Shown: positions 44,805-54,033, numbered from the stretch's first letter. The stretch is DNA of 64,000 nt from Bacillus inaquosorum KCTC 13429 (GCF_000332645.1 NZ_AMXN01000006.1:124001-188000), one strand, 5' to 3'. Notes: generated from the letters alone by a model not told the origin. Translations and numbers: made by a program.

Positions 44805-45698
44805 TTACTTAGTTGATAATTTCTTTAATTGTTTTGGAAATTTGATTGATTTATTCTCACTAACAAATGTTGAGCCTAAAAGGAGTGCGCCACCTAGCAT
44901 TTGAACAATGGTCATTTGTTCTTGTAGGATAATGGCAGAAATTAATATAGCTACAAATGGATCGACATAGCTTAGCATAGCAATACTCTGCCCTTTTAAT
45001 TTTTGCATACCCGAGAAAAATAACCAAAATCCTATACCGGTGTTTACAATTCCTAAAATGATGATAAAAGGGACGGATGATCTAGATACTCCAAAGATAC
45101 CGAATCCTTCTGTGAAAAACACATATGGCAAGAGCAGTAATGCGGTTATTCCAAGTTGGATGATTGTAATTTCTAACCTGCCCATGTGGTGAATAAATTT
45201 ATTGATTAACATCAATGCAGCGTAAAATGCAGCTGCAACTAACCCGAAAAAGATCCCAAGTAGATCCTCTGTTCCAGATGCACTTATGCCGTTTCCAACA
45301 ACTAATAACATTCCTATTATCGCTATACCAATACAAACAATTTTTTTGACAGGTAGTTGTTCCTTAAGGACAAATGGTGAGAGAATCATGACAAACACCG
45401 GTGCAAAGTAATACCCTAATGTTGCATTAGTAAGTGTTGTATGATCGTACGATTGATAAAGAAATATCCAATTTCCGCCTAATGCAATACCAGATAGAAA
45501 TAAGATGTAAGCATTAGCTTTTACTAATTTCCACGGAATGGTTTTCTTCATCATAAAAAACACGATTATTAAAAATAAACATCCAATTGAACTACTTAGT
45601 AAAGCTGTTTCACTCGAAGATAAATCAATGTATCTTACAACTAAACCCATTGTACCGAAAATAATCATTGATAATATAAACTGTATCTTAGATTTCAT
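44805..45698 (-). CDS. EamA/DMT-family transporter
   Basis: 297 residues, ten membrane segments in two EamA repeats (about 5-135 and 150-290). Substrate unknown; family members export amino acids, metabolites or drugs. AAGGAGTAGACA before ATG. Preceded by a 38-codon leader ORF and a 12-bp hairpin. Confidence 0.82.
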   Translation of the reverse strand: MKSKIQFILSMIIFGTMGLVVRYIDLSSSETALLSSSIGCLFLIIVFFMMKKTIPWKLVKANAYILFLSGIALGGNWIFLYQSYDHTTLTNATLGYYFAPVFVMILSPFVLKEQLPVKKIVCIGIAIIGMLLVVGNGISASGTEDLLGIFFGLVAAAFYAALMLINKFIHHMGRLEITIIQLGITALLLLPYVFFTEGFGIFGVSRSSVPFIIILGIVNTGIGFWLFFSGMQKLKGQSIAMLSYVDPFVAILISAIILQEQMTIVQMLGGALLLGSTFVSENKSIKFPKQLKKLSTK

Positions 45699-45711
45699 TG
45701 TCTACTCCTTC

Positions 45712-45744
45712 GAATCTGCGAAACAGCTTATATTTCGCAGATTC
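45712..45744 (-). promoter_or_regulatory. Leader hairpin between a small ORF and the EamA gene
   Basis: Perfect 12-bp stem GAATCTGCGAAA / TTTCGCAGATTC with a 9-nt loop. On the mRNA it starts right after the UAA of the leader ORF and ends 2 nt before the EamA Shine-Dalgarno. A second copy with paired changes is at 46619-46651. Confidence 0.7.
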
Positions 45745-45861
45745 TTAATCTGTTTTAAATATAAGCTTATTCACTGCTGATTCAACAGCTGGAGTAAACG
45801 GCGGTGGCGGTGATGTTGAAAATGGCTTCCAGACGTAAAGATTTATATCTGAGAGTAGCAT
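45745..45861 (-). CDS. 38-residue leader peptide with a PPPP run
   Basis: Small ORF MLLSDINLYVWKPFSTSPPPP... ending KLIFKTD, with a strong Shine-Dalgarno (AGGGGGATTAAC). Four prolines at 18-21 are a ribosome-stalling context. Its UAA directly abuts the hairpin before the EamA gene, so it may act as a leader peptide; a secreted or modified peptide is an alternative. Not a known family to me. Confidence 0.55.
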   Translation of the reverse strand: MLLSDINLYVWKPFSTSPPPPFTPAVESAVNKLIFKTD

Positions 45862-46277
45862 GTTAATCCCCCTATTTATATTGTATTTTCAAAAAGTTAG
45901 ATATTACGAAAAGATGGTTCTAAATAGATTATACATGAAACATTTTCTTGAAGGATACGAATGTTTCATATTTAATTATAAATACCTGGAAGACCGACTG
46001 TGGTTGTCGAAGAAACACCAGACTTAAGGGAAAAGAGACAGAAGTATGAAGAGTAGACACAATGTGTTTGCTCCTCTTTTTTTCTGTCTTGAAAGGGATC
46101 ATCGTGATGGTTGGCGTTAAGTCGCCAAAGTATTGCTATAACCGCAAAAAAACCGCAAAGGAGTAGATATAATGTACCTTTTTGCAATTCATCTTTGTAA
46201 AATAAAGGATGTTTGTTCCGGCATAATACAATTAATGTAAATACTCGCACAATTTATGTAAGGATGGGGCAATTTTC
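45862..46277 (+). other. yddJ end and rapI leader relic
   Basis: 45985-46080 keeps the yddJ 3' end and its GAGTAAAC-type terminator in decayed form; 46085-46277 is a ~90% copy of the rapI promoter and leader (CCGCAAAAAAACCGCAAAGGAGTAG-type stretch). No intact gene. Confidence 0.75.
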
Positions 46278-46524
46278 TTGCGGGGTGTTTTCTTAGATAA
46301 AGATAAAATTCCGTACGACTTAGTCACAAAAAAATTAAATGAATGGTATACATCAATAAAAAATGATCAAGTTGCAAGCAGAGATTATAAAAACAGAAGT
46401 AGAGAAAGAGTTGCTAAACATGGAAGAAAACCAAGATGCCCTGTTATATTATCAGCTATTAGAATTTAGACACGAGATAATGCTGAGTTATATGAAATCT
46501 AAGGAAATAGAAGATCTCATGTAA
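46278..46524 (+). pseudogene. rapI relic (5' part)
   Basis: TTG start and about 32 codons identical in type to RapI (MRGVFLDKDKIPYDLVTKKL), then a short deletion shifts the frame near 46370; similarity continues to about codon 85 (MKSKEIEDL) and ends at a stop. Truncated and non-functional. Confidence 0.85.
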
Positions 46525-46536
46525 AAGGATACGAAC

Positions 46537-46578
46537 AAAAACCGATGTCCCGCACATATAGGAACATCGGTTTTTTCT
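46537..46578 (-). terminator. Bidirectional terminator
   Basis: AACCGATGT (46540-46548) / ACATCGGTT (46564-46572) with A and T runs on both sides. Confidence 0.7.
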
Positions 46579-46589
46579 TTATTGAGGAC

Positions 46590-46703
46590 TTGTGATCACT
46601 TATATTAAATACGATTAAGAATCTTCGAAATATAAGCTGTTTTGAAGATTCTTAGGAGTGGACGATGAAAACTAAAATTCAGTCTATATTATCAATGATT
46701 ACT
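46590..46703 (+). pseudogene. Second leader hairpin and EamA 5' stub
   Basis: Copy of the 45660-45760 region in opposite orientation: tail of the leader ORF, hairpin GAATCTTCGAAA-TATAAGCTG-TTTTGAAGATTC (46619-46651), ribosome site GGAGTGGAC and ATG with MKTKIQSILSMI before similarity to the EamA start stops. Confidence 0.65.
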
Positions 46704-48182
46704 TTAAAAATTTGGCCTATTTTCACTTGTTTTTTGGGATGAAATCGCAGCATGAAAGATATTACATAATGTTGTAATTCCATGTTTCAATAGTTCCTCA
46801 TTTATATATGAGTAACTAATACGCAAATGATTATTTTCTTGCCCTGCTGGATAACATGCTGATCCTGGTAAAAATGTTATCTGTTGCTTTTTTGCTTCTG
46901 ATAAAAGAAGATGACTATCAATCCAAGAAGGCAAACTGATCCATAAATTTAATCCTCCTTCTGGTATCGTCCAAGATACACCCTCAGGAGAAAGACTTGT
47001 AAGTAAATCAAGAGCTAAATCTCTTCGGATTTTTAGAGCCGTCCTCAACTTCTTTGAGTGATCTATCATTCTTTTAGAGTTAATCAAGGGAAGAATAGCC
47101 TTTTGTGTAAGTAAAGGACTTCCTAAATCAGCATTTGCTTTTGCAGCTAATAAACGATTGAAAATAGAGCCAGAAGCTGTTAATATTCCTATTCTACAAC
47201 TCGGAGCAATCGTTTTGCTCAATCCTCTTAAATAAATTACATTACCAAACTGATCCATGCTTTTAAGGGTGACAGGTGGTTTCTTTTCAAAATAAATCTC
47301 GCTGCATGGATCGTCCTCCACAATAATACTATGAATACTCCCGGCTATATCAAGTAACTGCTTACGTCGTTTTAGAGACATAACAAAACCTGTTGGATTA
47401 TGAAATGTAGGAATCGTAAAGATAACTTTGGGCTTATGTTTTTCACATACGTTTTGGAGTATATCTATTCGCATTCCATCTTTATCAACAGGCACCGTAA
47501 GTATGGTAGCACCTCTTCCCCGAAAAATATCAATTGCCCCCGGGTATGTCGGTGCTTCCATTACCACCACATCCCCAGGTCCAACAAATGTACGAGCAAC
47601 AAGATCTATACTTTGTTGAAGACCACTTGTAACTAAGATATTTTCTGGTGTAGAAGTAACCCCTGACCTTTTTAAATAGGCAGACATTTCACTCCTTAGT
47701 TGATTATCACCTTGAACATTCCCGTATATAGACAATAACTCTGGATTCTCCGAAAGAACCTGTTGTACCTCATGCTCAAAATATCTGTTTGGAAGTAGTT
47801 TAGGATCTATCATGGACGATGAAAGATGAACTTTTTGAGGAGCAATATGATAACGAGCAAACTGGGATCTTGGTAGATAATCTTGAAGTGATAATTGCCA
47901 ATCGTATGAAGGTATTGCTTCTACTTTCTTTTTCTCGCTTATTTTTGCTTTTACAAAAGTACCTTTTCCTTGGATAGAAGTAGCAAATCCATCTTGTTCT
48001 AATTGTTTGTACGCCTTGACAGCTGTAACCAAACTTACTTCCAGTTGTTTGGAAAGACTACGTACAGAAGGCAATTTCGATCCCTCTTCCAAAAGTCCTG
48101 AACGGATTCGGTCAACAATAGATTGATATATTTGTTTAGATAGTGATTCCCCTTTATTTCTTTGAATATCAATTTGCACCAT
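46704..48182 (-). CDS. MocR/PdxR-family regulator (GntR + aminotransferase fold)
   Basis: 492 residues. N-terminal GntR winged helix (about 1-75; SKLPSVRSLSKQLEVSLVTAVKAYKQLEQDGF) and a class I aminotransferase-like domain (about 115-475) with the PLP lysine in LRGLSKTIAPSCRIG. Divergent from an EamA transporter, the arrangement of ydfD-ydfC and ydeL-ydeK in 168. Four AGTGTTATA repeats lie between the two genes. Confidence 0.85.
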   Translation of the reverse strand: MVQIDIQRNKGESLSKQIYQSIVDRIRSGLLEEGSKLPSVRSLSKQLEVSLVTAVKAYKQLEQDGFATSIQGKGTFVKAKISEKKKVEAIPSYDWQLSLQDYLPRSQFARYHIAPQKVHLSSSMIDPKLLPNRYFEHEVQQVLSENPELLSIYGNVQGDNQLRSEMSAYLKRSGVTSTPENILVTSGLQQSIDLVARTFVGPGDVVVMEAPTYPGAIDIFRGRGATILTVPVDKDGMRIDILQNVCEKHKPKVIFTIPTFHNPTGFVMSLKRRKQLLDIAGSIHSIIVEDDPCSEIYFEKKPPVTLKSMDQFGNVIYLRGLSKTIAPSCRIGILTASGSIFNRLLAAKANADLGSPLLTQKAILPLINSKRMIDHSKKLRTALKIRRDLALDLLTSLSPEGVSWTIPEGGLNLWISLPSWIDSHLLLSEAKKQQITFLPGSACYPAGQENNHLRISYSYINEELLKHGITTLCNIFHAAISSQKTSENRPNF

Positions 48183-48193
48183 AAATCCTCCTA

Positions 48194-48378
48194 AGTGTTA
48201 TACATTTGGTTAGTGTTATAGACTTATTCATATAGCAGATTTTAATATATTTATTTTAACCCTTGAATGAAAGTTATTCACACATAAGAATAAAACGCTA
48301 TTAAGTAAGTCTTCATACAGTAGTTCCACAGATGAAAACACAAAGGTTAAGTGTTATAGAAATGTGTTGAGTGTTATA
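48194..48378 (+). promoter_or_regulatory. AGTGTTATA direct repeats, MocR operator
   Basis: Four exact copies of AGTGTTATA, same orientation, in two pairs: 48194-48202 and 48212-48220 (18 apart), 48350-48358 and 48370-48378 (20 apart). MocR proteins bind direct repeats, one pair per divergent promoter. Confidence 0.65.
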
Positions 48379-48447
48379 CAAACGTTAAAGTAATATGGCA
48401 CTTATAGTTGAACATAGCATTACACTTGGAAAATGGAGGAGTAACTT

Positions 48448-49386
48448 GTGAATCAAAAACGCTTATTACTAACTTACGGTTTAGTGTTTTTTGTTACAGC
48501 TATTTGGGGACTTAATCTTGTTATAATTAAAGTATTGGTGGAAGATTTACCCCCTCAAACAATGACAGCTTTTCGAATTATGATGGCTGGGATTACAGCA
48601 TTAATCATGATCGTTCTGGGGAAATCATTTCGTCGTTTATCGAAAAAGGAATGGATTTATACATTACTTGGAATGTTATTCGGTGTCATCTTACACCATT
48701 CGCTAATAGCAGTAGGCTTAACAATGATTGATGCTTCGAATGCTTCTTTAATTCTTGCATTAGTTCCACTCACAACTGCAATACTTGCTGTTCTCTTTTT
48801 AGGTGAACAATTAACAAAATTACGAGTGCTTGGTTTTATTCTAGCATTAACCGGCGTCTTCTTTATTCAGGGTGGGTCATTTAGTAACATGCAATTATCT
48901 CAGGGAGAATTAATTATAATTATTGCTATGTTTGTCCAAGCCATTAGTTTTATTTTCGTAAAAAAGGCAACAGAAACACTTGATTCAAAACAGGTAACAA
49001 CAATAATGTACCTAGCTGGCTCAATTGGATTGTTGATTATTAGTTTTATAACCGAACCTGGCGGGGTCAATGAAATGACTTCTGCATCTTTATTTACTTA
49101 CTTTTTATTTATCGTATCTGGGTTAGTGGCAACTGGAATTGGATATATTGTTTTTAATGCAGCTATTCAGCGGATAGGTGCAGGTCAAACAGCTATATTT
49201 AACAACTTTGTTCCATTTTTTGGTCTTGTATTTTCCGCTATTTTTTTAAATGAAACAATTACAACTTCACAATTAATCGGATTTGTATTTATTGTGGCTG
49301 GTGTTCTATTTGGTACAGGTTATATTGGTAGACTATGGGCGAAAAAACATAGACGGATTAACAATACTAAAAAGAGTGTGGGATAA
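48448..49386 (+). CDS. EamA/DMT-family transporter (MocR partner)
   Basis: 312 residues, ten membrane segments, two EamA repeats (about 8-138 and 155-295). GTG start at 48448 after ATGGAGGAGTAA. Likely controlled by the divergent MocR regulator; substrate unknown. Confidence 0.83.
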   Translation: MNQKRLLLTYGLVFFVTAIWGLNLVIIKVLVEDLPPQTMTAFRIMMAGITALIMIVLGKSFRRLSKKEWIYTLLGMLFGVILHHSLIAVGLTMIDASNASLILALVPLTTAILAVLFLGEQLTKLRVLGFILALTGVFFIQGGSFSNMQLSQGELIIIIAMFVQAISFIFVKKATETLDSKQVTTIMYLAGSIGLLIISFITEPGGVNEMTSASLFTYFLFIVSGLVATGIGYIVFNAAIQRIGAGQTAIFNNFVPFFGLVFSAIFLNETITTSQLIGFVFIVAGVLFGTGYIGRLWAKKHRRINNTKKSVG

Positions 49387-49850
49387 ACTATCTCTCGCCA
49401 GCTTTTTTAAATTGGATGGAAACTTTTGAATGTGGAAAGTGATATAGTGGTTATTGGCAGAGTGACACGTGCAATACCATAAAAATATTCAGTGGTTTAA
49501 TAACCTAAAAACAGAGCCCATTTTATTGTGGTACTTGAAGAATGAGGATACCAAATGAACAGGTTGATATCTTTATCGTTTTAGCTCATCATTTTTTTAC
49601 CATATTTCATATAAACGTAATAGAAATGAAGGCAAATGAATTTAAGGAGTGTAATGAAAATAAGCTTTCATAACCAATGATATGGATTTACTATGTTGAG
49701 GGCCTAGTGGGTGAATACCCGTGGAGGTTCAAGTCCTCTCGGCCGCATCAATGATACCAAGTGTTGTAGACCCCTGGTATTTTTTTGTGCTTATTTTTAT
49801 TGTCTGCTGCCCACAAACTGCCCACTTACCTAAAGGAAGTCATCACAAGA
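49387..49850 (+). repeat. Class 2 right end, core F and a left end
   Basis: 49590-49694 right-end sequence, core F at 49695-49747 (53 nt; one base lost in GAATACCCG), then the CCAAG hairpin and paired CTGCCCA repeats (49807-49824) of a left end, running into the int stop region. No gene. Confidence 0.82.
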
Positions 49851-50125
49851 AGAGTTGTTTAATGAATTAGGTATTAGACATTCACATGATACCTATATCT
49901 TTCAATATAAAGATATACCTTCAAGAAAAGATATATTCAGTCGAAAGATTAAATACTTTTGCAAGGACAGCGATCTTACTCCTCCTCTCCAATGTTCTAG
50001 TAGCTTAAGCAATTTTTTATTGATACTAACTCGTCGAATCGAATTTTTGGTTTTTAACAACATATTGACCATCAAGCCAGGTACACGATTTATTCACATC
50101 TATTTCTAATATGATTTTGTCAACT
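49850..50125 (+). pseudogene. int relic, two pieces in opposite orientation
   Basis: 49850-49981 reads plus-strand Int residues (LGIRHSHDTYIFQYKDIPSRKDIFSRK), while 49985-50125 matches the same gene on the minus strand (19695-19840). One piece has been inverted relative to the other. Confidence 0.8.
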
Positions 50126-50345
50126 AAGGAGATAAATACGAGAAGATGACCGGTATGCCGGGAAATGGAGAAAATGATCGTCTTGGCTTGTCGAAGAAAA
50201 CACCAGACTATGAAGAAGTAAAAGGTTAAGGGACAAAGTTAGAGGAGTAAACAATGTGTTTACTCCTCTTTTTTTCTGTCTATAAAAGGATTTGCACGAT
50301 GATACCGTTAAGTGCAAAAGTATTATTGTAATTGCTTACTGATTA
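50126..50345 (+). pseudogene. yddJ relic (3' end) with terminator
   Basis: GDKYEKMTGMPGNGENDRLGLSKKTPDYEEVKG type reading, an early stop (TAAG at 50228) and the GAGTAAAC terminator (50240-50270). Confidence 0.8.
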
Positions 50346-50920
50346 ATAAAAAAATCCTTCATTGTAATGAAGGATTTATAAGGTGATTCCATAATTTTTT
50401 TCTTTCGTAGATGGGCTGATGCCATGTTACACATTTTCCTTCTCCATATATCATTTTTGATGACTATTAGAATATTTCACAATTGCTTTTGCCAATTTTT
50501 CCGGAGCCATTATATCTGCTGAGTGATCTTGCCCCGGAAGCGTTTCGTATTTAGAATTAACAATTGTAAGTGCACATAATCAAAATAATCATGAAGATAA
50601 CAAACCATATTGGTATCTTTTTTGTTTATGCTTTAAAGTTATAAGTTGTTTTTCAAATTGTTGTGCTCTCCATCACCCGATTTCATTACTCTAACCGTTT
50701 TTTGCACTACTGAATATCATAAAACGCACCACCAAAAACCAAATAAAACCAGATTGATAAGTGAACCTGACAGAATCATGAATTTCATCAGGTTCTTTCT
50801 GCATTCTGGTTCTTAAATCAAAGTAATCTAAGTAAACATAAAGGTATTTTATATTTTTGTATAAGTTTACTTTACTTTTGTATAAGGTAAGTTTATAATT
50901 TGGTTCAAGAGGTGATGGTC
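50346..50920 (+). other. Mixed relics before the XRE gene
   Basis: Hairpin AATCCTTCATTGTAATGAAGGATT (50350-50373). 50455-50565 on the minus strand reads a C-terminal alpha/beta-hydrolase fragment (SKYETLPGQDHSADIMAPEKLAK) ending in a stop. 50590-50630 is the GATACC...TTGGTATCTTTTTT end seen at cores D and E. A GAACCTGA/TCAGGTTC hairpin is at 50763-50795. No intact gene. Confidence 0.55.
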
Positions 50921-51154
50921 ATGAAGAAGGATTTTGGTGATTCGATCTCAAATAAGGTTTATGAATATCGTGTACTTGCCAGATTGTCTCAGCAAGAATT
51001 AGCAAAGAAAGTCGGGGTTTCCAAACAAACCATCTTTGTAATGGAGAAAGGAAATTATGTTCCGACTCTGCTGTTAGCTTTTCGAATTGCCGAATTTTTT
51101 AATGTGGATGTAAACGAGATTTTTACTTATGAGAAAGGAAATGATCAAAAATGA
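50921..51154 (+). CDS. XRE-family small transcriptional regulator
   Basis: 77-residue Cro/CI-type protein (LARLSQQELAKKVGVSKQTIFVMEKGNYVPTLLLAFRIAEFF), YozG-like. ATG at 50921 after AGAGGTGATGGTC; overlaps the next gene by 4 nt (ATGA). TATAAT at 50894-50899 and TTTGTATAAG repeats upstream suggest autoregulation. Confidence 0.85.
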   Translation: MKKDFGDSISNKVYEYRVLARLSQQELAKKVGVSKQTIFVMEKGNYVPTLLLAFRIAEFFNVDVNEIFTYEKGNDQK

Positions 51155-51507
51155 AAATTAATTCGATCACAGATACTATCACTAACGCAATTTTTTCTCC
51201 TTTAAAGTCCTGGGCTGAACATTCTCCGGGAAATTGGAATATTCTTATTGGCAGTGGGTTTGTATTGCTTGTAGTCGGATTGATTCTGACATTCGTATTT
51301 ATTAAAAAAATGGGTAAGGCTGACGAAAGAACAAATCAAATATCATTAAAAAGTTGCCTCTTTATGTTATGTGGAGTAATTTTGTGTGACACGATTTTCC
51401 CAAAAGAATATATGTGGCAAGTTTTCTTCTTATTTAAATATTCTCTTGCATTATTAGCTTCAGGAATCTATCTAGCCGTTCGATATAAAAAAGATTTTTT
51501 AAACTGA
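51151..51507 (+). CDS. DUF2178-like membrane protein
   Basis: 118 residues with three membrane segments (about 29-50, 69-87, 91-109) and the motif GKADERTNQISLKS. DUF2178 membrane proteins are routinely coupled to a small XRE regulator as here; role unknown. Confidence 0.75.
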   Translation: MKINSITDTITNAIFSPLKSWAEHSPGNWNILIGSGFVLLVVGLILTFVFIKKMGKADERTNQISLKSCLFMLCGVILCDTIFPKEYMWQVFFLFKYSLALLASGIYLAVRYKKDFLN

Positions 51508-51950
51508 AGAACTAAATTGAAAGAAAGTAAGTTCAATTACCAAGAAATATAGTGGCTCTGTAGTTTTAATTGTTTTAAGAGAGGTAACGAAAATTAGATC
51601 ATTTTATAATGAGATTTGGAGAAGTGGGGAAGTAAGGGGGTTTTTTGCTCACCAATTATTAACCATAATTCATACAAAATTATAGAAATGATGTAAAGTG
51701 GTTCTCCTTGGTGTCTGAATAGTGCAACGGTATAACAGTTTTTAAACAATAACTGATCTTGAGGTATTAAACTAATAAATTTTTTGAATTGTTCTGGTCT
51801 CCAAAACTTCATTTTTTTCTTGTTAAAGGTAATCGTTTAACGTTGTCACATGGATTTCTTTTTAAGATATCTTCATGTACAGATTTATCAAAAATTTTAG
51901 ACTAGTCATTATATAAGCACAGCAAACTGGCAACTGTCATGACAATACAA
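51508..51950 (-). pseudogene. Class 2 right-end copy and int relic
   Basis: 51585-51700 repeats the 42475-42575 sequence but without any core. 51700-51910 is a minus-strand fragment of int covering roughly residues 115-195 (MKFWRPEQFKKFISLIPQDQLLFK) with frameshifts. Confidence 0.8.
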
Positions 51951-51991
51951 AAAATCACTATTCTCATTCTTCTTAAGAGAATAGTGATTTT
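51951..51991 (-). terminator. Terminator after the crystallin-like gene
   Basis: 15-bp perfect stem AAAATCACTATTCTC (51951-51965) / GAGAATAGTGATTTT (51977-51991). Confidence 0.8.
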
Positions 51992-52009
51992 GAAACTTCT
52001 TTACCTAGA

Positions 52010-52636
52010 TTACTTGATTTGGATTGCCGAAGCCTTGTTGTCCCAATCTGAAGCCATATTGGCCGTTTTGCCATACCAATCAGAATGTCTAAACATGACT
52101 CCTTTGCCATACCCTTGAGTTGAAGTATGCTCCCAGAGCGTCGTTGAATAGCTTGAAGAAGGTGAAGCCGTACTTAAAGAGGAAATTCTGTCATTCCAAG
52201 CGGAAGACAAGTTTGTAAATCCGTCTCTCCAATAAATATACTGCCCGCCTTTATTTTTATACTCATAGAAATCGGTACAGCAAGAGCCGCTTGCCGTCGG
52301 CTGGAATTTGTTTTGAAGCCTTTGTTTATCTTTTGCGATAAATGCCTCTAAAGTTACCTTGCTCGTGAATCCATATGCCAACAAATCGCCGTTTTTATTC
52401 TGTTTAGGCAGAACCATGGTCACTTTTATGTTGTTGGATTTGTTGTTCACTTGGGCCGGAGAATTCACATCTTTTCCATCTACAGATAAATAATGGAATG
52501 ACTTAATCGTATAATCATTTGACTTGGCATCGTTTACATTCGCCGGCGCAGCGCTTGCCGGCAATGCAGTAGTCATCAAACAGGCTGCTGCAACGATACC
52601 CATCCCTATCGTTTTTTTGAACTTTGCTTTAAACAT
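52010..52636 (-). CDS. Secreted beta/gamma-crystallin-like (I36-type) protein
   Basis: 208 residues with a Sec signal peptide (cleavage near ALPASA-AP, residue 29). The C-terminal part (about 115-205: DFYEYKNKGGQYIYWRD, WNDRISSLS, LWEHTSTQGYGKG) fits the beta/gamma-crystallin fold used by peptidase inhibitors of family I36. A CC pair (CCTD) may form a disulfide. GGGAG before ATG. Secreted; target unknown. Confidence 0.6.
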   Translation of the reverse strand: MFKAKFKKTIGMGIVAAACLMTTALPASAAPANVNDAKSNDYTIKSFHYLSVDGKDVNSPAQVNNKSNNIKVTMVLPKQNKNGDLLAYGFTSKVTLEAFIAKDKQRLQNKFQPTASGSCCTDFYEYKNKGGQYIYWRDGFTNLSSAWNDRISSLSTASPSSSYSTTLWEHTSTQGYGKGVMFRHSDWYGKTANMASDWDNKASAIQIK

Positions 52637-52798
52637 ATGACAACACTCCCTTGCTTAATTTTCCTATTATTCAATAGGATGGAAGTTATAATAGCATTAA
52701 TAGAATGAAAATGATGTCTTTTTTTGCAGAAAAACACTAAATTAACATTTATTTAAACTTTCTATTCAGCCGGTTTAAAAAAGAGGATAGACAAATGC

Positions 52799-53735
52799 AT
52801 GAATAATATGAATATCCACTTATTAGATGAAGTTTTAGAAAGGTTAAGTGATGAAATGTCATCGGGGGTAAAAATGGTTCAAATTCAGAAGGTGTCACTA
52901 GTGAAAGTGGCGGTAATTCACCGAGTGGGGCTGCTATGGGATATGACAATGCTCATTTTATTTCAAGAACCCCGCAAAAAGAGACTGCAAACGGAATAGC
53001 TAGACATAACAGCCGAAGCTTAAAACGAAATCCTCAAACTCTATCGAAAAAACAACAAAAAGAAGCATTTGCGAATGCAACAAAAAATAAACAGCAATCT
53101 CATTTAGACAGATTGAGAAAAGACGGAATAAACTCTCCTATGCTGAAAGATGCTTTGAATGAAGGAAATGAGGAGTTATCAAAAAGAGCACCTATTTTAC
53201 AGGATAAGAAGGATGAATCAACTAGAACAGATCAAAAAGAATGTGTGGAACAGATTCTTAAACATCCTGCAAGTCATCACCGACAATCTGACGATGCTTC
53301 ATTACAATATGAAGAAGAAACTGCTTTTAATCGAGCGTCAGTCTTACAAGAGAATGAAAAAGATACAGAACGCACTCATCGGGAAGCGTATGTCTATGAA
53401 GAACAAAATCTGAATACTGAAACAGATCAGCAACAAGATTTTGAAGTCCAGAAAGATGATTCTGTTTCAAAGAGTGAGCCTGTAGCCCAAGAGAAAACAG
53501 CAGAAATCAAACGTTCGGATCAAAAAGTCATAATGAGTCAATCTGAACCACAACATGGCTTTGAAAGCCCTCAACCTACAAAAGTAGAGGATCAACCTAT
53601 TGTTCATCACAAACCATTAGACGAACTGAACAAAGTGTAAATACATTCGAGCAAGTGTCTTTAAATGATATAGCAAGACGCACTTCTTCAAAAGTAGAAG
53701 ATCGACTGAGAAGGGATAAAAGAACAAGATGATGA
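52799..53735 (+). pseudogene. Fused ydcT/conG relic
   Basis: 52805-52866 matches ydcT; from about 52868 the sequence is the conG tail (ANSVGNSPSGAAMGYDN..., including two of the three tail repeats), open for 234 codons then frameshifted at 53640. The junction lies in a GGGG run shared by both parents, so about 6.5 kb of transfer genes were deleted between them. Confidence 0.88.
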
Positions 53736-54033
53736 GTAAATAGGTAGTTCTTTCTTTAGTATTCTCGGCTCCTTATCTTCTTTTTTGCTTTATGTATCGT
53801 AGTGGTCATGACGATTTTATAGGCGGCGGGGATGGCGAATATGAAACAGTTGGCATTGCACCGGAAGTGGAACGATGTAGGGCGGTATTTGAGAAATACG
53901 CCCGTCAGGAAGGCGTTTTTGACCAAGTGAATATTATTATGGCGCTCACCATGCAGGAAAGTGGTGGGCGTTCTTTAGATATTATGCAAGGTTCCGAGAG
54001 TATCGGCTTATCTCCTAACTCCATAACTCATAC
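53722..54033 (+). pseudogene. cwlT relic (muramidase part)
   Basis: Starts ATGATGAGTAAATAG, an early stop; the lysozyme-like segment with MQESGG is readable from 53792 but the gene is cut at 54033, before the NlpC/P60 domain. Confidence 0.88.

Larger units (their letters stand above)
38211..49747 (+). mobile_element. Accretion segment 3 between cores C and F
   Basis: 11.5 kb of mixed relics and cargo: rapI/phrI relic, YfzA-like gene, HEPN-gene relic, truncated cores D (39569) and E (42642), MarR-nitronate monooxygenase, MerR-NmrA, EamA with leader ORF, rapI relic, MocR-EamA. No intact integrase or transfer gene. Most likely several successive insertions that lost their mobility genes. Confidence 0.65.

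Noticed and set aside
44671..44904. 77-codon plus-strand frame after the NmrA-like gene
   Set aside because: It runs through a bidirectional terminator and antisense to the EamA C-terminus, without a ribosome site.
52799..53640. Intact 234-codon protein at 52936
   Set aside because: It is the middle of the ConG tail without its membrane part and follows a deletion junction; a relic, not a gene.
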